From Spirochaeta isovalerica (GTDB lineage Bacteria; Spirochaetota; Spirochaetia; DSM-2461), in NCBI RefSeq assembly GCF_014207565.1, contig NZ_JACHGJ010000013.1:33234-97233 (forward strand): a stretch of DNA of 64,000 bases, written 5' to 3'. Numbering within the stretch: position 1 is the stretch's first letter; every line of letters begins with the position of its first letter. Under the pieces are notes generated by a model. That model worked only from the letters and a program-made list of their open reading frames with translations, was not told the origin of the DNA and ran no database searches. This document shows, one piece after another, positions 59,541 through 64,000 of this stretch. The position numbers were made by a program, and so were the translations under genes.

Positions 59541-60755
59541 ATGGAATTACTGGCCCCTGCGGGAAATATAGAGAAACTTAAATACGTTTATCAGTACGGC
59601 GCCGACGCGGCGTACATCGGAATAAAAAACTTTTCACTCCGCGCCAAAGCGGACAACTTCGGACGTGATGAAGCCTCCTACATGAGAGAGATCAAGGGAG
59701 ACAAGAAGCTTTACTGCGCCCTGAATATCTTTTTTCATCACGATGATTTAAGAAAACTGGAAAAAGAGATAGATCAGTTCGCTGACTATCCCTTCGATGC
59801 TTTTATAATAAGCGATATCGGGATTCTGCCTCTTCTGAAAAAGCACTTCCCCGACAGAGAACTGCATCTGTCGACTCAGGCTAATTGCGTCAATGGCGAA
59901 GCGGCGAAAATATACCGGGATCTGGGTTTCTCCCGTGTCATCCTGGGACGGGAAACACCGTTGAAAGACATCAGGGATATAAAAGAAACTGTACCGGAAC
60001 TGGAACTGGAGACTTTTGTGCACGGCGCCATGTGCATGGCCTATTCGGGACGCTGTTTCCTGAGCAAAATGATGACTGACCGCTCGGCCAATCAGGGCTC
60101 CTGCGCTCACTCCTGCCGCTGGACCTACAGGGTGCTGGAGGAAAGAGAGAGACCCGGTGAGTACTACCCCGTTGAAGAAGGGGACAATTACACGACGATC
60201 ATGTCATCAAAAGACCTCTGCATGATCGACTACATCCAGGAGCTTAAGGATGCGGGGATCGATTCGCTGAAAATTGAAGGACGGATGAAGTCCATCTATT
60301 ATGCGGCCGTGGTTACCCGGGCCTATAGAAAAATGATCGACAGCAAAATGGGAAAAAAGATTCCGGACCTGGAAGGATTCAGAGAGGAGCTTTTCAAAGT
60401 CAGCCACAGGGAGTTTACGACCGGTTTCTATTTCGGCAAAGATGATGTAGAGGAATCAACCACCAAAATGTATGAGAGGCAGTTTGCTTTTCTCGGTTCC
60501 GTAGGAGAAAAACAGGAAGACGGATCCTGGTCCATCGATGTGAAGAATCAGATCCGGCAGGAAGATGAACTGGAGTTTATAGGACCGGATCTACTTTATG
60601 TCAAATGTGAAAAATTTCAGATATTTGATGAAAAAGGCGAAAAAGTCGACAAAGCTGACCACGGGAAAATATATACCTTAAAAACTGACACACCTCTTGA
60701 AGAGGGCTTTATAATAAGAAAGAAGTCAGCAAAACCTGACTATTACGCCCCCTGA
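59541..60755 (+). CDS. U32 family protein (TrhP/YegQ-like tRNA hydroxylation)
   Basis: 404 residues. 'MELLAPAGNIEKLKYVYQYGADAAYIG' is the U32 start; 'LSTQANCVNGEAAKIYRDLGFSRVILGRE', 'ELETFVHGAMCMAYSGRCFLSKMMTDRSANQGSCAHSCRWTY' hold the conserved cysteines and the U32 signature. The C-terminal part is a beta-barrel-like region. TrhP-type members act with a second protein in 5-hydroxyuridine formation on tRNA. ATG 59541 is preferred over 59517 because the family start is there and a -10 TTATAT (59527-59532; -35 TTGACC, 59504-59509) ends 8 bases upstream; no Shine-Dalgarno. Confidence 0.88.
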   Translation: MELLAPAGNIEKLKYVYQYGADAAYIGIKNFSLRAKADNFGRDEASYMREIKGDKKLYCALNIFFHHDDLRKLEKEIDQFADYPFDAFIISDIGILPLLKKHFPDRELHLSTQANCVNGEAAKIYRDLGFSRVILGRETPLKDIRDIKETVPELELETFVHGAMCMAYSGRCFLSKMMTDRSANQGSCAHSCRWTYRVLEERERPGEYYPVEEGDNYTTIMSSKDLCMIDYIQELKDAGIDSLKIEGRMKSIYYAAVVTRAYRKMIDSKMGKKIPDLEGFREELFKVSHREFTTGFYFGKDDVEESTTKMYERQFAFLGSVGEKQEDGSWSIDVKNQIRQEDELEFIGPDLLYVKCEKFQIFDEKGEKVDKADHGKIYTLKTDTPLEEGFIIRKKSAKPDYYAP

Positions 60756-60763
60756 TTAAAAGC

Positions 60764-60816
60764 CGGCCTGAAACATGAAAAAGTCTATCTCTATACTGTT
60801 TCGGGCAGGCTTATCA
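60764..60816 (+). terminator. Possible weak terminator/hairpin after the U32 gene
   Basis: AGCCGGCCTGAAAC can pair imperfectly (two mismatches) with GTTTCGGGCAGGCT across a long loop, with only a few T residues after it. The rest of the 220 bases up to 60975 holds the promoter at 60909 and nothing else that I can see. Confidence 0.4.
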
Positions 60817-60908
60817 TACCTTATCAGTAATAGTATCTATTTATATGGTAGGATTTTACAGGTATAACTTTAGTTCTACTAAAAATACTATAAAAAAATA
60901 AATAAAAT

Positions 60909-60937
60909 TTGACAGCCAAATTTCAGCTTCTTAGACT
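60909..60937 (+). promoter_or_regulatory. Promoter of the RRM-protein gene
   Basis: -35 TTGACA (60909-60914), 17-base spacer, -10 TAGACT (60932-60937). A leader of about 30 bases with AAGGAAGG follows. Confidence 0.75.
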
Positions 60938-60975
60938 TATGGGATAGCAATCAAAAAAGGAAGGATTTTATTCAC

Positions 60976-61257
60976 ATGGGTAAGAAGCTCTACGTAGGTA
61001 ACATTAACTATAGGACGTCGGCTGAAGCTCTGGAATCCGTATTTTCCGAATTCGGAACAGTCGAATCGATCAGTATGGTCAGCGATAAATATACAGGTAA
61101 ATTCCGAGGGTTTTCATTTGTAAAAATGGCCAGTGAAGTCGAAGCTAAAACTGCCATGGAAAACATAGACAGTCAGGAACTTGACGGACGCCAGCTCAGG
61201 GTCAGCATGGCCATTGAAAAAGGTCCGAAAAAAAATCGCGAAGGCCAGAATTTGTAG
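60976..61257 (+). CDS. RRM-domain RNA-binding protein
   Basis: 93 residues, a single RNA-recognition motif: RNP2 'LYVGNI' (residues 5-10) and RNP1 'KFRGFSFV' (about 43-50), with beta-alpha-beta-beta-alpha-beta spacing and a short basic tail. Such stand-alone RRM proteins occur in cyanobacteria, spirochaetes and some others, and are thought to act as RNA chaperones. Strong Shine-Dalgarno and its own promoter suggest high expression. Followed by T-rich sequence that may end transcription. Confidence 0.94.
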   Translation: MGKKLYVGNINYRTSAEALESVFSEFGTVESISMVSDKYTGKFRGFSFVKMASEVEAKTAMENIDSQELDGRQLRVSMAIEKGPKKNREGQNL

Positions 61258-61290
61258 ATTTTCATTTTTCTATTTTTTTTCAAAATAATC

Positions 61291-61320
61291 TTGCATGTTA
61301 TTTTGCAAGTATGCTATAGT
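61291..61320 (+). promoter_or_regulatory. tRNA-Pro promoter
   Basis: TTGCAT (61291-61296), 18-base spacer, TATAGT (61315-61320), 16 bases before the tRNA 5' end. A small inverted repeat CTTGCA/TGCAAG overlaps the -35 region. Confidence 0.6.
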
Positions 61321-61336
61321 CAGTCTCGTAATAAAA

Positions 61337-61410
61337 CGGGCTGTAGCGCAGGGGTTTAGCGTACATGTCTGGGGGACATGGGGTCGGTGGTTCAAATCCA
61401 CTCAGCCCGA
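61337..61410 (+). tRNA. tRNA-Pro, anticodon GGG
   Basis: A 74-base cloverleaf. Acceptor stem CGGGCTG (61337-61343) pairs perfectly with CAGCCCG (61403-61409), discriminator A 61410. D stem GCGC/GCGT, anticodon stem CATGT (61364-61368) / ACATG (61376-61380), loop CTGGGGG with anticodon GGG at 61371-61373, T arm GGTGG-TTCAAAT-CCACT. CCA is not encoded. The integrase gene starts 154 bases downstream in the same direction, so the 3' end of this gene is a likely attachment site. Confidence 0.96.
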
Positions 61411-61415
61411 CTCTT

Positions 61416-61467
61416 AAAGCTTTATAGAGCAAGGAAATATTTTCTTGATCTATAGAGCTTTTTTTTT
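61416..61467 (+). terminator. Terminator downstream of tRNA-Pro
   Basis: An 18-base arm (61416-61433) pairs with 61444-61461 with one mismatch and one wobble, followed by a run of T residues to 61467. Confidence 0.88.
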
Positions 61468-61564
61468 GTGTTAGTGAAATTGTTAGTGAAACCTTTTTGC
61501 GCTTGCGCAAGCCGGCTCCTTAGAAATCAGGAAAACCTATGGTATTCTGACGAGGAGACAAGGG

Positions 61565-62764
61565 ATGATTGAACAATTTCGTCTTTTTAAAAGGGGCCGT
61601 TCCCAGGGAAAGAAAATCTATTATTGTGAGTTTTTCGACGAGACCGGCACCAGAATAAGAACCCTCTCAACCGGGCAGACGTCAAAAGCCGCTGCCCGGA
61701 ACTGGTCAATCCATCAGATAACCCAGGGGCTCGTCCATGTAAAAAAGGATCAGAAATTTGCCCAGTTCGCTGAAAACTGGTTTATCTGGGATAAATGTGA
61801 TTATCTGAAAAGAGAGATCAACCGAAGAGGCTATCGGCGAAGCTATGCCGATATACAACGCAATCTTCTGACCAATTATATTACACCTACATTTGGCAAA
61901 TACAAACTCTCACAGATTACGGTTCAGAGAATAGAGAAATGGCTCTTTGATATAAGAGACAACAAAATCATTCCCGCCTCCAAAAAAGATGACAAAAAGT
62001 ATAAAGAAAAGAAAAAAGCATCAACAACCAAAGCCAATGTCACGGCAAACCGCTGTCTAGCTGTTTTGAAAATCATGATGAAGGAAGCTCTTCGATTGCA
62101 ACTTATCTCCTCTGATCCTGCTTCTCTGGTCAAAAAGCTCAAAGAAGATTCTAAAAACAAGGGGTTATTGACTCGTGATGAGGTCAGAACGCTTTTTAAT
62201 CCCCAGAGGATAGAAGAAGTATGGGGGAAAGATAAACTGTTCTATGCCATCTCTGTTCTTGCTGCAACAACAGGTATGAGGATGGGAGAAGTTCAGGCTC
62301 TTCAATTCAAAGATGTATTTGAAGACCATATTCTCGTTAATCACTCATGGGACAGGAAGTACGGTTTGGTTTCGCCCAAAGCGAACTCAACAAGAGCGAT
62401 CAGTTTACCCTGCTATGTCTCTGAAGTACTTCAAAACATAATCGAGCAACAAAAGATTACCGATGAGGATGCGATAATCTTTCAGGGAAAAATTCCCGGA
62501 CAGCCTGTTGATCACCGGGCTATTGTAAAACACCTATACAAAGCTCTGGAAAACATAGACATCTCAGACTCTCAAAGACGAGAGCGAAATATAACATTTC
62601 ATTCATGGCGCCATTTTTTTAATACGTTCATGCGAGGAAAGGTTTCAGATATTCAACTGCGGAAAGTGACAGGTCATCGCACAGAAGCAATGACCGATCA
62701 TTATGATCATCAATTGTTGGAAGAGTTGGAGGAAATTAGGCAAGTACAGAATACGATTTTGTAA
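61565..62764 (+). CDS. Tyrosine recombinase/phage-type integrase
   Basis: 399 residues. N-terminal arm/SAM-like core-binding part (about 1-180, including an extra Lys-rich insertion around 140-160) and catalytic domain with Arg in 'ATTGMRMGEVQALQF', Lys in the beta hairpin, H-x-x-R in 'FHSWRHFF', His in 'VTGHRTEAMTDHYDH' and the nucleophile Tyr in the same segment. All catalytic residues are present. GAGGAG box before ATG 61565. It probably catalyses integration into the tRNA-Pro gene. Base composition is more AT-rich than the housekeeping genes to the left. Confidence 0.92.
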   Translation: MIEQFRLFKRGRSQGKKIYYCEFFDETGTRIRTLSTGQTSKAAARNWSIHQITQGLVHVKKDQKFAQFAENWFIWDKCDYLKREINRRGYRRSYADIQRNLLTNYITPTFGKYKLSQITVQRIEKWLFDIRDNKIIPASKKDDKKYKEKKKASTTKANVTANRCLAVLKIMMKEALRLQLISSDPASLVKKLKEDSKNKGLLTRDEVRTLFNPQRIEEVWGKDKLFYAISVLAATTGMRMGEVQALQFKDVFEDHILVNHSWDRKYGLVSPKANSTRAISLPCYVSEVLQNIIEQQKITDEDAIIFQGKIPGQPVDHRAIVKHLYKALENIDISDSQRRERNITFHSWRHFFNTFMRGKVSDIQLRKVTGHRTEAMTDHYDHQLLEELEEIRQVQNTIL

Positions 62765-62777
62765 ATGGGGGTATATT

Positions 62778-63722
62778 ATGATTTATTTGGATCAAGAAGA
62801 ATTCCGGGAATATGTTTCTAACCAGAGGGCACATGTTTTAGGTAGAAGAGGCCGAATTGTAGGTTTTCCCTACATGGAGCTGAACAGATTTCAGAGTTAT
62901 AAAGAGACATTTACTTTCGATCTTGTAAATGCTCCAATTTGGGGGTTAAAGCTATATGATGATAACCATCAAAATCAGCACGCTATCTCACCCTTAATTG
63001 ACGGACACTACCTTCCACCGGGAAGCGTACGTCCCATAGGATTTTCAGGAAAGAACAAATCTGGGGGATTTCCCATCTGCAAATCCCAGTTCGAGAGAAT
63101 CAGACTGTTTGATGAAAGATGTATTGAGCACTGGATTATGGGAACTGTCGAGTTATACGATAAAGTTGAAGCCTTTGTGTTCTTCCCCTTCTATTCTCTC
63201 AGTGAAAAAAACTCGAGTGATCCCAATCAATTCAATACAGATGATCTAGAGAATATAATCAACTATCGTTTTGATTTCCCTACAATTCCCCTAGAACCCA
63301 AAGAATGGCTGAATGAATTCCATAAATCGAAAGATAATATGTTTTTTTTCAACCCGCCAAAACTGAAGATCTATAGCAAAGTAATCAGATTGTCCAATCT
63401 GGATAATCAAATGGTCTTGAAAATTCCGGAACATTTCTTCATCCAAACTAAAACTGACTATTTACTTCAAAAAGACTATCGTTCTTCTGATATGAATCTG
63501 TTGAATGAAATTGGCCGAAATGTGCTTTCAAAGCTGGAAGATCAATTACCCAGACATGGTGCATATCTGCCCTACTGCACAGACCTGGGAGTTTTTGTCT
63601 ATATCAGAGCTCCCTTATTTCTCGACCAGGATATTTTCGATAAAAATTTGACATTCGCTGATTTAAGTACGGTTGAAATTTTCAGACCCGAGAATAAACA
63701 ATTCAGGGTTTATCAGCCTTAA
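62778..63722 (+). CDS. Unrecognised element cargo protein
   Basis: 314 residues, no signal peptide or membrane segment, no family recognised. It is rich in aromatic residues (Phe, Tyr, Trp), with 'GFPYMELNRFQSYKETFTFDL', 'GHYLPPGSVRPIGFSG' and 'YLPYCTDLGVFVYIRAPLFLDQDIF' as notable segments. ATG 62778 with a GGGGG box, 13 bases after the integrase stop, is preferred over an ATG inside the integrase gene (62703). AT content is higher than in the chromosome to the left. Linkage to the integrase suggests accessory cargo; a defence or toxin role is only a guess. Confidence 0.7.
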   Translation: MIYLDQEEFREYVSNQRAHVLGRRGRIVGFPYMELNRFQSYKETFTFDLVNAPIWGLKLYDDNHQNQHAISPLIDGHYLPPGSVRPIGFSGKNKSGGFPICKSQFERIRLFDERCIEHWIMGTVELYDKVEAFVFFPFYSLSEKNSSDPNQFNTDDLENIINYRFDFPTIPLEPKEWLNEFHKSKDNMFFFNPPKLKIYSKVIRLSNLDNQMVLKIPEHFFIQTKTDYLLQKDYRSSDMNLLNEIGRNVLSKLEDQLPRHGAYLPYCTDLGVFVYIRAPLFLDQDIFDKNLTFADLSTVEIFRPENKQFRVYQP

Positions 63723-63850
63723 TTATGAGCGAGAGATGTTTTTATTAAATTACCCTCGTCTAACTTTTACTAATAAAACCTATCAACTGACACAGTTCTT
63801 GTCTCATGCGATCTTTATGTTATCACTTATATGCGATAGGAGGATCGAAT

Positions 63851-63934
63851 ATGGGAAATAGATACATTTCTGTAACGAAAGCGGCTGAATATGTTGGGCT
63901 AACTCCGGAATGTGTCAACATAGATGAAGTATGA
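63851..63934 (+). pseudogene. Truncated excisionase-like helix-turn-helix start
   Basis: A 27-codon frame with a strong TAGGAGGAT box. The peptide MGNRYISVTKAAEYVGLTPE matches the first half of an excisionase/AlpA-type helix-turn-helix ('yltv.eAAeylgvs...v'), then leaves the pattern and stops. It looks like the head of a broken DNA-binding gene, perhaps the xis of the element. The remaining bases to 64000 hold no clear gene; 18 codons are open on the minus strand from 64000 to a stop at 63947. Confidence 0.45.
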
Positions 63935-64000
63935 TCTTTGAAATATTTATGCAGACTTCCTTTCTGATTTCTGTTTCAGTTCTATCCTGGTATCAGCAGT

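Larger units (their letters stand above)
61390..64000. mobile_element. Left end of an integrated element at tRNA-Pro (right end outside window)
   Basis: The order tRNA 3' end, tyrosine integrase, unrecognised AT-richer gene and broken excisionase-like gene is the usual look of a tRNA-integrated genomic island or prophage edge. The left border is set provisionally at the T arm of the tRNA. A duplicate of the tRNA 3' end, which would define the right border, is not in the remaining 2.6 kb. Confidence 0.6.

Noticed and set aside
1..64000. CRISPR arrays, insertion sequences and rRNA genes
   Set aside because: No regularly spaced direct repeats, no transposase frames and no rRNA sequence seen on either strand.
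63947..64000. Minus-strand tail of a gene entering from beyond the window
   Set aside because: Only 18 open codons with no recognisable pattern; too short to call.

Overview
The window looks like chromosomal DNA of a moderate-GC, fermentative spirochaete (Spirochaetales/Spirochaetaceae-like). This is inferred from secreted binding proteins that begin with a hydrophobic leader ending in A-N/T-GQQ, a non-cyanobacterial style of small clustered operons, an ADP-dependent sugar kinase, a histone-fold protein and the general look of the housekeeping proteins. No rRNA is present, so the placement is not firm.

Layout. (1) 1-6150: the tail of a probable ROK regulator, then a sugar ABC importer with a YihQ-type GH31 glycosidase and a DUF4867-like protein. 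(2) 6150-9130 (minus): a ferrous-iron operon, DtxR-type regulator-feoA-feoB-FeoB-associated peptide, with a promoter/operator. (3) 9157-11201 (minus): pflA, a gutted pflB remnant and a tandem adenylate kinase fusion. (4) 11324-19499 (plus): ackA, a Liv-type ABC importer, a KASIII-like enzyme and a two-headed TetR protein. (5) 26548-19489 (minus): SDR reductase, CoA-transferase, thiolase, alpha/beta hydrolase, second two-headed TetR, second KASIII-like enzyme, second hydrolase. Blocks 4 and 5 carry copies of the same 15-bp palindrome at their promoters (11371, 26593, 26673). I read them as one regulon for uptake and CoA-dependent breakdown of an unknown small acid or ketone, ending in acetyl-CoA and ATP through acetate kinase. 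This is my best candidate for an undescribed system.

(6) 26735-44184: HAD phosphatase, CsgG-like lipoprotein, ADP-dependent kinase, BirA-BioY-EcfA-EcfT biotin uptake with a BirA box, a nucleotidyltransferase-like protein, pgi, FecR-like protein, murD, PHP phosphatase, ilvD, a two-component hybrid and a pentapeptide-repeat protein. (7) 44197-60755: a histone-fold protein, DUF4105 protein, M16C peptidase, rhodanese-like protein, thymidine phosphorylase-recJ-M23-rpsU operon, recO, lon, lipB, phosphoesterase and a U32 protein. (8) 60909-64000: an RRM protein, tRNA-Pro(GGG), and directly after it a tyrosine integrase with an unrecognised AT-richer cargo gene, which looks like the left end of an integrated element.

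Two genome-wide habits show up. Many genes have a good -10 hexamer only 5-8 bases before the start codon and no Shine-Dalgarno, so they are probably leaderless. Second, both solute-binding-protein genes are followed by a perfect stem-loop before their permease genes. rpsU appears to start with the rare codon ATC behind a very strong Shine-Dalgarno.
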